Source of the DNA: Stichopus chloronotus
Lineage: Eukaryota > Echinodermata > Holothuroidea > Aspidochirotida > Stichopodidae
Length of the DNA stretch: 64,000 bases
NCBI GenBank assembly: GCA_021234535.1
Contig: CM037832.1
Location: forward strand, 4,489,803 to 4,553,802
Direction of reading: 5' to 3'
Shown here: positions 52,871 to 64,000 of the stretch, piece by piece
Numbering within the stretch: position 1 is the first letter of the stretch
How the letters are laid out: each line of letters begins with the position of its first letter
The notes under the pieces: model-generated
Told to the model about the DNA's origin: nothing
Databases searched by the model: none
Seen by the model: the letters and a program-made list of their open reading frames with translations, nothing else
Translations under genes and position numbers: made by a program

Positions 52871-55800
52871 CATTTGTTTTAAATGGAACATTTTTTCCTT
52901 CTTTCCCCATAAATGCTACTTTCTTAGGTAACACCGAACTTAGGGAATATGGAATCACTTCAGTATGTTCCAATAGACCTTTAAAAGCGACAAAATGCCT
53001 GATCGAAAAAAGCTGTTTAAACGAAACTCACCATAAAGTATTTATCCTTCAGGGATTGGTAAATTGCAGCACATTCTTCAGGGATGAAAACAGAAATGCT
53101 GTATTGCGGCACACTAAATGCAAACTGGAAGTCTCGAAATGCATCTCCGATGGCCAGAAATGTACGCATTTATACTAATATAATGTGAAACATTGAACAA
53201 ATTCTTTTGTGTCATATTTGTGTTTCTTTTATCATTAATTTCACAAACAATTTCCTCCTACTGAATGATGGACAAGCAGATTATGCACGATTTAGCACTG
53301 TCTCTCTGCAAACTGGTACGAAGAATAAAACAAAATATGCCACAGAGGATAAAGACCAAGAAACTACAAACTAGCATTTTACCTATATGTGTCCTAGATA
53401 CTATCCTTTGGTCTGGGTTGTTAACTTTCTCTGGAATTAACAAATCCGTAGAAACATTACAAAAAATTCACAGGTCTTTGTATTGCAAAAATAGCTGGTT
53501 ACATAAATATCACTCAAACGAACAGGAATTTCTGTGTTCTTCGTGGATCATTGATTATTAAATTTGTAGTTAAGCATGTTGGTAAATTTACATTGGTAAA
53601 TTGACAGATAAAAGGGGACTGACCACAGCATTAGATATACGGATAAAATTGTATTGGGGCGGGGGAGGGGGTAAATTTTGAAATCATCTTAACTAACGAA
53701 ACTCCTACCTGTGGCAAGAAATCTTAAGGTGATTTTCAATTTCAGGTCCGCTGCCAATGTGTCCCTAAACTTTGTATTTGTCTTCTGTATCAGCGTTTAT
53801 ACTATCTGCAGTATGGGCTACGTTGAAATTGATCATGCGTCATTCGTCGATAACTGTGGGCATCGTTTTCCGCTCTGGTATAATGTTAAAACATGGCTAA
53901 ATTCTGACCTCTTTTCCACGCATGATTTTTTCCAACATTTGCCCTGAGGTTCCGTGTATATTCTCTGAGGTGAAAAATAATGCGTAGTGCTGCTGTAAAT
54001 CTGCGATATTCCGCCGCTGACAATGGGCCCGGTCTGAGTTGCTTTTACGCCATTTTCAAAGTGTTTTAATAATCCCCATAATAAACACCGAATATAGCCT
54101 GGCCTAGTACCCACATTAGTACCTGTAACAACAGAAAGTTGCTGACTTGGAGTCTTAACATTACTTTCACCCTAGCCAATACAAACGTATAGCATCACTG
54201 TTATATGCAATTACTTTTCCTTCTTAGGATACACTATTCTTGTCTCGTCACTTCAAAAAGATAAAAAATGGCATCAAAAAGTCGAATAAGTTTACCACCT
54301 GAAGATATATCATGTAGATATTTGTTATGAACTCATCAATGCAATCCTCCATAAAATTCGTGAATAAGACGGAAAGGTACCGTTAAAAACGAAGGTGCAG
54401 TCGAACCTTGACATCCAGTTTTAGTTTTGGTCGAAAAGGGTACTACAATCTATGTTTTTTCCTGTCCAAAAGACTTTTTTTTTTTTTTCGGAAACGTCTG
54501 GATTCCGATCTTTAATATATCATCTCAATAGTTCATCACCGTCTAAAGGAAGAAAAAAAATTAAACTCCGAGTGTAGGTTTCGACGTTCACCCCAAGTTT
54601 GCTATAAGTGCACTTCCGCTAAAGGTCACGTTGATAATAACAGCTGAAACGGCTGAAATCCGAGGTCAGATGTTAGACGTAGTGTGAGTTTGACCGATGT
54701 TGTCATAGGTCAAGTTCAAAGGTCACAGTTATTATAGCGCATACAGTGTGTTATGTGCCGGTAGTACAAGCAGGGAGCTGTTATTTAGATGGAGGCACTA
54801 CGCTTTGAAGTGAGGTTTGTGCCGCCAAGGTCACACCGTAATCTGTTCTTTGTATGGTAACTGAAATATCCAAGGACTTACACCGGATTAGGAGATAAAC
54901 ACAATAATAGCTCTGTCGTCTGCTACGGCAACAGAACTTCACTTTGACTTTCCCTACTGCTACAACATTGGCATTTGTCACTGAAATAGATGCCTTTTTC
55001 GGCCTTTCGACACTCGGTGACTCGTATGACTATGCAATATTTGGTTTGTTTATCAGACCATGAAAAGGAATCGATATCTTGCCATTTCTGGAAACTTGAG
55101 GGAACTTCTTGGCTATTTGTCAAAAACATAGACTTTTGCCTCTGTATCTCATTTGCATGGGCCACTTCTAAAGGAACGGGCTAAGATAATCACTCATTTC
55201 AATTAAACAATCGTTTCGAGCTGCGTGCCATCTGCTCTTTAAGGAGTGGCGGTACAAAGAACATTAAAGCATTGTTCAGAGCGATCTTCTTGTTCAAGAA
55301 TTAGCTGACTTTAATGACGGTGCTAGGTAAATTGTATTGAAGTGCTAATGTCGAATAAAGGAAAGAAATACCTTAGAGCTAATTGCACAGCTTATCATCA
55401 CTCAACTGGGTGGATCTTAAAGTGTTAGCATTAAGTTAACTTTCCGTACTCTCTCCATCTAAATAACAGCTTCCTGGTACAAGCTGCCAACGTGACTTTT
55501 TGCATCTTTTACATACTTTCCATGCACGTACAACGGTATCTCAACAAATATGCAACCATGTTTTGGGCTGAGTGATAACGTCTGGTAGCAATGCCATGTG
55601 CCATGAGTTGGTGGTAGATCCGCCCTTACTCACTGTGCATTTTTCTCAGTCTTATCTGTAGGCCTACTAGACAATTGTACAAAAACTGGAGCGGATTACG
55701 CATTGTGAAGGAAACTGAGACACGCACAATGTACTTTTCAGGAATTACAAAACAATGCTAATGTAAGGAATATATTGACGCGCACGCATTTTCTTTTAAT

Positions 55801-56120
55801 ACTTTTGACTCGATTGCTAGCCACATGTGTAAGAGCAGTACTATGGGAGTGCGCTGGGCGGAAAATTATTTTTATCAGTGATTCAGATCGTCCGTTGTGA
55901 ATACCAGTACTGGATATTTAAGTTACTTAACTTACCTATCTAGTACTGATACGACATATATGCGTCAAATGGCACAAATATCTGCATCTGCGTCCACATT
56001 TGCGTGGGATTCGAGTGTGAGTCAAACGTTTTCCTAGAATGTGTGCGCATCAAAGCCCTACCAGCCCTAACACACTGTGTTAGTAATTGTAATATTTTGA
56101 ACTTGACCTATGTCGTCATA
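52871..56120. other. Unassigned DNA
   Basis: Short ORFs only (for example 53265-53561 and 54923-55165), none with a known motif. T run at 54477-54488. Scattered TGACCT/AGGTCA words near 54660-54730. Confidence 0.35.
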
Positions 56121-56830
56121 TGCAGGCACCTACCTACCAAGTTTGAAGTCATTTCGACTTACCGTCTAGGGGGGATTATGGAACACTCTTCTTAGCATTT
56201 GTTCCTATCTGACCTTTAATCACGTGACTTTTGACCGGTGAGGTCATCAATATTTTAAAAATTTCTCGCTTTGTCGACTTTCCATACATGGTAGTTTTAT
56301 AACTGTAGGATATTCACACCTTGAGATAATGCTAAAAATTTGTTCTTCGTTTTCATGACCTGTGACCTTTGAACTTTGACCTTTAACGTCATTGGTGGTT
56401 TGGACACTACATTTCTTAAGTTAATCCGAATTACGGTCTAGGCGAAGATCGTGACAGACGTTTTAGAGAGCTTTTACTGATTGATCTCTAATTACGTGGC
56501 CTTTGACCGCTTCAAAGCCTACTTTGGACCGCTTCAACTTCGGTCTTTGACTTCTTCAAAGTTTAAAGTAAAAACTGTCGGGTTGTCTTCTTTTCATATA
56601 TGGCAGGACTAGGATATTCACACATTGAGATAATGCTAAAATGTGTTTTTCGTTTTCATGACCTGTGACCTTGGAACTTTGACTTATGATGTCATTGGCG
56701 AACACTACTCATCGGCAACACTACACTCATAACCGGCATACATCTACCCACCAAATTTGAGGGTCATCCAGCTCACCATCTGGGAGGGGATCGTGACATA
56801 CTTTCTGTTGTACACTCAAACACACACACG
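56120..56830. repeat. Degenerate ~300-bp repeats rich in TGACCT
   Basis: Markers CCAAGTTTGAAGTCATTTCG / CCAAATTTGAGGGTCATCCAG and TACSGTCTAGGxGGRxxTxRTGRxA recur near 56160, 56433 and 56772. GGATATTCACACxTTGAGAT plus GTTTTCATGACCTGTGACCT occur at about 56308-56397 and 56606-56698. A CA-rich run follows at 56818-56836. Confidence 0.6.
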
Positions 56831-57237
56831 CAAACACCCATTTGGACACACATTCTCATCCCCCCTCCAACCCCAGTGAGTAATCCAGGTCCATGTCATT
56901 TGCATACCATCCCACTCATCTTGAGGACTACTGGCCCACCAAGTTTCGATTGAATACTACAAGCAGTGTAAGGTGGACTACCATTTAAGTCTAACTTTTT
57001 ATGTCTCCTTTGCGTATACTACGTATAGGGATTAGATAACAAAATACCAAAATCTAGTCCCTATGTCATACAGAATGTTCCCCATGCAAAGTATATTTCA
57101 GTACATATTAACATTCGATGTTCATAAATACAAAGTATGAAACGGTCTTATATTCCGATGATTTAGCAAGCATCAACATCTATTTCAATCTTCTTTCTGC
57201 TTTTGTCATTTTATCCTCTGTCTTTGTTTGGCTATTA

Positions 57238-57421
57238 GACATGTTGACATCCAAAAAATTCAAATACCAATATCTTCAGCAACTGGATATTTGACTTTCT
57301 TTAAGCTTGGACGTAGGCGTACTAGACATGCGACGGTAATAGAGGGTAATAGACGGTATAGGGAGAATGTGTACCCATTGCTTCAATTTACTCACTACAG
57401 GACTGGTGAAAACAATTGGAA
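57238..57421 (+). other. Candidate isolated exon
   Basis: A long pyrimidine tract ends GGCTATTAG at 57237. The downstream frame stays open (SSATGYLTFFKLGRRRTRHA, ENVYPLLQFTHYR, GENNWK) to a possible donor AAG/GTACAT at 57421. No domain recognised. Supported only by splice signals and an open frame. Confidence 0.22.
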
Positions 57422-57424
57422 GGT

Positions 57425-58515
57425 ACATTTATACATCACCAGTTCATAGGTTTATAAAGCTAAACAATAGTGATCCTATACTGAATGAGATAATTTGGTT
57501 GTAGCACAGCTATTGAGAAAGTGTGGGTTGACGTATATACCATTGATACTGTATGCATTAAAATCCATTGAATGATTGTCATATCGTGTAACCAGATAAA
57601 CATTTATATCTCAGGTTTGTTGTAGTGTGACAAGTTCCAACACAGAAAGATTAAAATTTCAACACGGAAACATGCAAGTGAATGCGCTATGTCAACGATG
57701 TCACAAGTACATGGGTTTGCGTACACATGCAGTAGAATACATTACATCAGCATTTTATTGCCTACTTTACAATAAACCAAACATTGCACCATAATAATAT
57801 TCCACATCAAGTAGAAAAAAAGCCATATCTAGACCAGTGGATTCTAAATAATGTTAAGAAATTGTAACTTTAGTTGATTGACGTCTTGACGAAATTCCAT
57901 CAGGGACGCGTTTGAATAACACCGCCATGTTTACAATCGTCAAGTGTGAAGTACAACAATGTCAAGATCCAATCGAGCCTGCATGACATATTGCAGTAGC
58001 GTAGTGTTCCCTATTTCGCAATTACTCAAATATTGCGACGTAATAATTTTCCGTACTATATAGAAAATGCTGTTTATTAACCACGATGAATTCTGCACCA
58101 TGATACGAACGTGTAACGGTGAGGTCTTTTCGACAATATTTCAGGAACCTTTTAAATCCTTCACGTGCACACTCGTGACATGTGAATCGAGACTGACAGT
58201 AATATCAAAGTACAAGCAAGGAGACATGAGACATTTTGTAATCTTTACAAGAGAAAAATTCAATATGTACTTTTTAATTCTGGCAATCTGAATCTATACA
58301 TGTTCCAAAACCTCTGGAGTTTCAAGCAAAATGATATTCAAAGTAAGCAGAAATGTTTGATAGGAAGTAAACATTTATTTCATCAGATGTAAAGTAAGAA
58401 GACAGCAAATAGACAGCAAATACTGTGGGTATTACATCAGTCCATATTAAAGAGCGCAATTTTGGATGTAAATACTGATTTCCCAATTAAGCGTTTTGGC
58501 TATGGACTTATGGCT
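57425..58515. other. Unassigned DNA
   Basis: No gene or repeat recognised; short ORFs only. Confidence 0.35.
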
Positions 58516-58517
58516 AT

Positions 58518-58518
<1 letters not shown>

Positions 58519-58558
<40 letters not shown>

Positions 58559-58660
58559 CATATATAGTTATACATATAGTTATATATATAGTTATATATA
58601 TAGTTATATATATAGTTATAGTTATATATATAGTTATAGCTATATATATATATATAGTTC
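58519..58660. repeat. TA-rich microsatellite
   Basis: (TA)n of about 34 bp followed by TATATAGTTA repeats. It explains the Ile/Tyr-rich ORFs on both strands here. Confidence 0.95.
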
Positions 58661-58669
58661 AAGTGAATT

Positions 58670-59640
58670 TTGTAGGTGCTGAGAGCATTTATGTAATTGT
58701 CTGGGGAGGTTCACGGAATTTGGTGAATACGTAATAAGTAGAGATATTCGTTTGCTTTTCTGTTGGGGTTTGTATGCAAGTAAATCGTTTCTTGTAGTTT
58801 GTTTTGCACGGCGAACTTGTCGTTCATCAACAGGTTATATCCCCTATTGATAGAGTGTGTTTCAATGGTTTAGATGGTGAGTTGTGGTGTCACCATTGGA
58901 GCAATTACGGATTACCCTGAGTGCCTGGCTGTATGGGATGCTAGAAAATGTATGTTTAGGATGACATGATGTGGGTAGAAGGTACGCATGAGAGACAATT
59001 GGTTTCGAGTAGATCTTAGTTTCAAGCTGTTTGTTGTTTTGTGTAATCTGTATGTCCAAGAACTGAATGTTGTCTTGGGAACTGTTGAATGTGTATTTGA
59101 TTGTGGGGTGATTTGCTTTCATAAGTGTTTGGAAGAGAAAACGGTTGGGCGCAGTAGATGTCCACATGAATTGTACGTCATCAATAAAGCGTTTCCACGT
59201 GTTTGGAAGAATGTAGTTCGTTAAAGTCAAGATGTTTCGTTCAAGTGTGCCCATGAAGATGTTCGCATATGATGGTGCAACAGGTGTGCCCATGGCTGTG
59301 CCTTGAATCTGTAGATTGTGTTTGCCATTGAACTGGAAGTTGTTTAGAGTTAGGACTAATTCAAGTAAGCGTATAAGTGGGTAGGTGGGTGGGACGGTGT
59401 AAATGTGTGCGTGTTTCTAGGGCCTCCGCACAGGCTCTCAGTCCTTCATTGCCTGGGATATTAGTGTATAGTGAAGTAACATCGGCTGTGACAAGAATGA
59501 ATTTCTCTTGGAAAGGTGAATAATTTGTGTTAATTTGGTTTATGAGGTGAGTTGTGTCTTGGAGATAGGAGGGTAAGGATTGAACAAGGGGGCGAAGGTG
59601 ATAGTCAAACCTTGAGCATATAATGCTATGGTTCAATCAG
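58670..59640 (-). pseudogene. Penelope-like element reverse transcriptase, 3'-truncated
   Basis: The minus strand reads TADVTSLYTNIPGNEGL (RT motif A, D..SLYTNIP), then after a frameshift near 59330 NNFQFNGKHNLQIQGTAMGT, PVAPSYANIFMGTLE, KRFIDDVQFMWT (catalytic DD), IQFLDIQI, ETKIYSKP and ALRVIRNCS. Further shifted frames give NRGYNLLM and ISLLITYSPNSVNLPR near 58700. This is the RT of the Penelope group. The GIY-YIG endonuclease that usually follows is not seen; similarity stops where the TA-rich microsatellite begins. Confidence 0.87.
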
Positions 59641-59644
59641 TTGC

Positions 59645-60799
59645 ATTGATAAAAAATGCAAGTCACCGCTAATCAGAGCTCACCAGACTGTTTATATCCC
59701 TATTTAAAGTTATTGAATATGACTGCCAGTCTTGATCGTGTTTTTCAAATCGTGATAAATTGTTTAAACTGAAGTAAAGGAAACAATTTTAACGTAAATT
59801 CCAATGAAGTCTTTTATTAGAAACTTGCAAGGTAGCACAGAAAAAAAAAACAGCACATGTCTGTACCTGTTCTTGGGGATACATACTTCCTTGTTTGTGT
59901 ACATTTGGCAACAGTTTGAAGTAGTCATAACAGGGAGACACCCAAAGTGCGCAATAGCTTTGAACAAAGAAATCTCAAAATGAATAGCCATATAGGATCC
60001 GATATTTAAACTTCACGCAATCTAGGAAACAAACATGTATCATATATGACTCAGAGGGATACGCGATCACATACTGAAGAATTAGGCCTACAACATGATG
60101 GTATACACTTCTTATGGACAGCAAGGGGACAAGAACAAAGCACACATGTATAACCTACAGTGACCTTTCATACACCACATACATATACAAACACTGAAAT
60201 ATTTACAGAGCGCATTTGCCACGCTCAAAGACTTTACAAATACAAGAAAAAATAATATATTAAAGAGACCTAAATAACTAAGTAATGTTCACATATAACC
60301 AAAGAACCAAAGTAACGTCTTGTGTAGTAGAGATCCAACAAATGATGTTGATGTTGAAAACTTTGGAATATGACCTTATTTGTAATGATGTCATCAAAAT
60401 TAGAAGACAATCGCAGTGTGGTAAAATTACGCTAATGAGAGATTGTGAATAACATCAACTTTTCAAATAATGTCGTTTTAGACGACAATATGACCAAATT
60501 TTCAGTGAGATATGACAATTTTAGTGGCAGAATTTGTATTGACATACGTGCAATATTGCTACAGTATTTCAAACAAGAGGACAATGCGCGGAGATGCATA
60601 TCTCATCCTTATCATCTTCCGTACTCATTCGATCTATCACTGTCACACTCATGCGCGTCACATTTTGGTTGAGCTTAACGCAATTCCCTGTGTGCTGAAA
60701 AACCAGAAAGGTAACATTACGTTTGATCTTAACTTTTCCTATACTTTCAAATGTACACGCGAGGTTGTACATGGACCGATTACGGCTTTCAATGAAGGA
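59645..60799. other. Unassigned DNA
   Basis: No gene recognised. An upstream part of the Penelope-like element could lie here but was not readable. Confidence 0.35.
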
Positions 60800-60985
60800 A
60801 AATAACAGCAAATACTTTGGAAAGCAACGGGATTGTCATAAAAACAGTAAAAGCAGAAATTATATTCGAAAAGTAACGGTTGTTACTACAAACGTCTACG
60901 TAATGAATATGCAACAGTACAGGTTTTACTGGTGTATCAAAAACATACTCAAGTCGTCGCTCCTTTGTCGGTATCGGGAATAGTA
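60800..60985 (+). repeat. Dispersed repeat copy, inverted mate at 2545-2725
   Basis: See 2545-2725. Plus-strand blocks TGTCATAAAAACAGTAAAAG, ATGCAACAGTACAGG and ACTGGTGTATCAAAAACATA. Confidence 0.6.
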
Positions 60986-60989
60986 GTAC

Positions 60990-63900
60990 AGTAAGGTAGT
61001 TGGTGGAAGGAAGCACTGTATTTACAAATAACCTACGAACTGAATATTGCGACGTCACTGATCCGGTGTGAGTTGTTTTGACTCACTGAATATTCAGTTC
61101 TAGTATACTTCCCATTGGCTTGTTTAAAGAAGCACACAGTTGATTTGAATTAAAACTGTTAACCACTACATTATCGTGTTCTGCCCTTTTTGTCGTTATG
61201 TTATTGGGAAGAATTTGAAATCATATGGCAGAATTAACCAACTGAAATATATATATTTTCCCAGATTGTCTAAATGGTGCATGTAAAAGCCTTGCTAAAC
61301 GTTTGGAGATGAAACAATGTTTTTACTTTTTTCCTATCTACGCAATCACTTTTCGTGGGGGGGGGGGGGGGCGGAAATAGCTTTTCGTGGACCGAGCGAA
61401 GGGGTGGTGCACTTCGAAAAATATGTCTGTGCAAGTCATGCATGGCAACCATTCACTATGTGGCAGTATCAATCCGAACAACAGCAAGACAGTACGAAAC
61501 AGAACGTATCTTCGAGATTCATGTTTTTTTTCTGTTATAACTGTGACTATGCGTTAAAATGCATATTTTCACATTTTTGTCACATACCTATTCGCATATT
61601 TGTGATTGTTCCTGAGCATCTTAGAAAGCTTTCATACCAGGTGGGTTTGGAAGAAAAGAAATGGCACCCTATCCGCTTTGTTCGTGCCAAATTTTCGACT
61701 TTACCCACAGCTGTCAGGACGAAGTAGACGCCTCTGTAGTTTTTTTTTAATAGTCAATTAGTCCTTGTGCTCACCAAGGAAGACACTTTTTTACGTAAGT
61801 TGAACGTTCTTCAAGTCCCCTTCCCATTAGTTTCATACCATTTTCACTTTTTTGTAATCATACGTCCAAAATGACGTTAGTAAGTTGTGATCCACTTTAT
61901 TGAGGTTTCCCCTACACGTTGCTGTAAATGCACAGCTGCACACGTACAAACGTACATAACGTACACCTGGCCAATATAACGGACGCCAGAGTGATGCGAG
62001 TTGTGACATGTGTGTAAAAGTCGCGCCCACGTCAAAGTATTTTGATGGAAAAATGGAGTGTGCGTAGTACCTTTCTTCTACGATAATTCATTTGGTAGAT
62101 GCCAAACTCCAATACCTGCAGTGTAGGGACACTTGTCCGGAATTGAAGCTTGTTGAGTGTGAGTCGACTACTGTAAGTGACATCACTATACAAGTGGTCT
62201 TTGCTGTCTATTTGCTTTATGTGATTTAAGCGCATATGTATAAATATTGTTTTTGATGTTATTTGTTGCAGTAAAATAAGTGTTTTAGGAAATGCCATTA
62301 TTAAAAACTAAAGAATGTACTGTTCTACGACACCATGCTGATAGGATAATAGTTTAGGGTATCGACCACGTGACGAGCATACAATGAGTCACGAAGGTGC
62401 ACAGTCACCAGGTCACAGTCTACTACTACTGGTACAGAGCTGGGAACTTTGACCGCGCAAATTGCAGTGATATTAAGTCTGTTGCTAAGGATAGGCCTTT
62501 ATGGGCTTACTGTTGTACTTTACTGTTGTCCTTGTGATTGAATCATTGTCGGGCAGCTCTTGATGTGTTCTAACTAATTATAGGCCCCAGCCCTAGGCTA
62601 GTGTCTTTGTAATAACTTAAAGGAAATTGTAAAAGGTTAGTGCGTGCTTTTCGTTTTTGTTGCTAAGGTAAGTAAGAATGCGTAACTTCGACTTGTTCTA
62701 AATAGTCTCAGGATCGGAATATTCGATCAGACCCTCAAGTTCAGTCAAAGAAGATGAGTAACATGGTTACCGAGGGCTGACCTAACCTGACAAGGTATTC
62801 ACGACACCTGACAGAGCTACATTGAAGCCTAGGATCCATTTATTGATTTAATAACACAAGCCGGTTTTTGACGACAAAATATGTATTTCAAGGGCTTAAA
62901 ACTTGGGCCTAGGCACCGAATATCAAAATAGTGCGATGTTGTGCTGTACCGAGATGTCACAAACGTTGATGCAGGAAGACTAAAGAAGACCGTAAGGCCT
63001 TGACTAGGCCTATCAAGTATCATAACTAACTGTGTGACTAAGTGACCTAGCTGTTGTTAATGTGAGAGTTTATCGCTAACCCAGCAAGAGCCCTAAAAAC
63101 TGTACCTGAATAGTAAGAACTTAACTTTAGGTCTTAATTTAACTTAAGCCTATGTTAACGACTTATTGGCCTAGTTGGCCAAAGTATATACAAATGAATT
63201 TATGCATAGTACCCAGTTTGAGAGGAGGGCATCATTTACATAACGTGTACGGAAAAAAGCTATTGCAAGCCAGAGAATGTAGATACTCCCGTAGGCTAAG
63301 TCCTAGACTATTCCTAACCACATTAACATTTGATGGGAATGATGCAGTTATATGATTTTAGTTGAAAAGTATTCTTTTTGTTTCAAAGCAAGTACTTAGC
63401 TTATGCTTCCAACTTTCTTAAGAAAAGAAGTTATAATTTTGGGCATTTGATTGTGTTCTGTTCTGACTTGCTTTACATAATTTGACTTTCCAAGAATAAA
63501 AACTGTTGCGCACAGTGTAAAGTATTTCTTATCTGCTAATGTACATAGGCCTATATGGTACGGTGCAGGTCCAAGCGAAGCAACAGGCTAAGTACACTTT
63601 TTTTTCTGGGGGTGGTATAGCCTACGTCATTACGAATAATGAGCCATATACAGTGTGATGATCCTGGTCAACAATCATCCAAGCCTAGCTTTTGAATTTC
63701 ATACCAGGGTTCACCCAACACCCACTTGACATCATGGAGAGAGCTGCTCTACTAGCATCCTGTCACTTAAATCATTTTAACTGCTTGGAACTTCAGCATT
63801 GTTTCATTGCAAACAGTAGACGGAAAAAGGATTATGAATCTAATGATGGACACAACGGAGAACTTCTACAATGAATATGATGCAACATTTATAAAGGACA

Positions 63901-64000
63901 CACACATGCCACTTGCAACGGTTGTCTGGAACTTCCTCTCTTTTTCAGTTTTCATTATGTAAAAATTGTAAAAGTTTGTGTAAATTGGTTTTTGCTATTT
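60990..64000. other. Unassigned right end of window
   Basis: Short ORFs only. G run at about 61358-61371 and T run at 61740-61748. No domain, RNA gene or element recognised. Confidence 0.4.

Noticed and set aside
58447..58734. Tyr/Ile/Asn-rich ORFs on both strands
   Set aside because: They translate the TA-rich microsatellite.
58988..59224. 78-codon plus-strand ORF
   Set aside because: Antisense of the Penelope-like RT.
1..64000. tRNA, rRNA or other structural RNA genes
   Set aside because: No A/B-box cloverleaf or rRNA core sequence noticed on reading; a covariance-model scan would be needed to exclude them.

Overview
The window looks like nuclear DNA of an invertebrate deuterostome, most likely an echinoderm. 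It is AT-rich, has long introns with tiny exons, contains many decayed transposons, and repeatedly shows the 'taggcctac' word. Species is not determinable from the sequence alone. All family assignments come from reading translations against remembered family motifs; no database search was run.

Host gene. One host gene is well supported: the 5' part of a SAMHD1-like dNTPase on the minus strand. Four exons (24460-24484, 20043-20085, 6440-6494, 5374-5534) join in phase with AG/GT borders. They encode a start codon, a short basic leader and the first part of the HD domain, with no SAM domain. The remaining exons should lie left of position 1. Its introns hold degenerate satellite repeats, two fragments of a restriction-like-endonuclease LINE, a 144-bp direct repeat that may be a very long target-site duplication, and other repeat families.

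Centre. From about 27.4 to 43.6 kb lies a decayed Polinton/Maverick on the plus strand. In order it holds a PC4-like ssDNA-binding protein, an integrase N-terminal fragment, a penton-like minor capsid gene, a pVI-like gene, the major capsid gene, the adenovirus-type protease, the packaging ATPase and two small Polinton-associated proteins. The major capsid gene is split in three. A first insertion of about 7.2 kb carries a THAP/DDE transposase (+) and a converging SAP/SWIM gene (-), with a four-copy ~343-bp tandem repeat where an intron is expected. A second insertion of about 2.2 kb is unassigned. All Polinton genes carry stops, frameshifts or lost catalytic residues.

Right part. 44.3-48.7 kb is bounded by two arrays of the palindrome TCTATAGA with similar, inverted outer ends, and contains a hAT-like MITE and a LINE reverse transcriptase fragment. 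Then follow a CR1/L2-like LINE with an internal deletion (49.0-50.8 kb), a Harbinger transposase relic (51.8-52.3 kb), a nuclear-receptor-half-site-like tandem repeat (56.1-56.8 kb), a TA-rich microsatellite and a 3'-truncated Penelope-like element (58.7-59.6 kb). The last 4 kb shows nothing I can assign.
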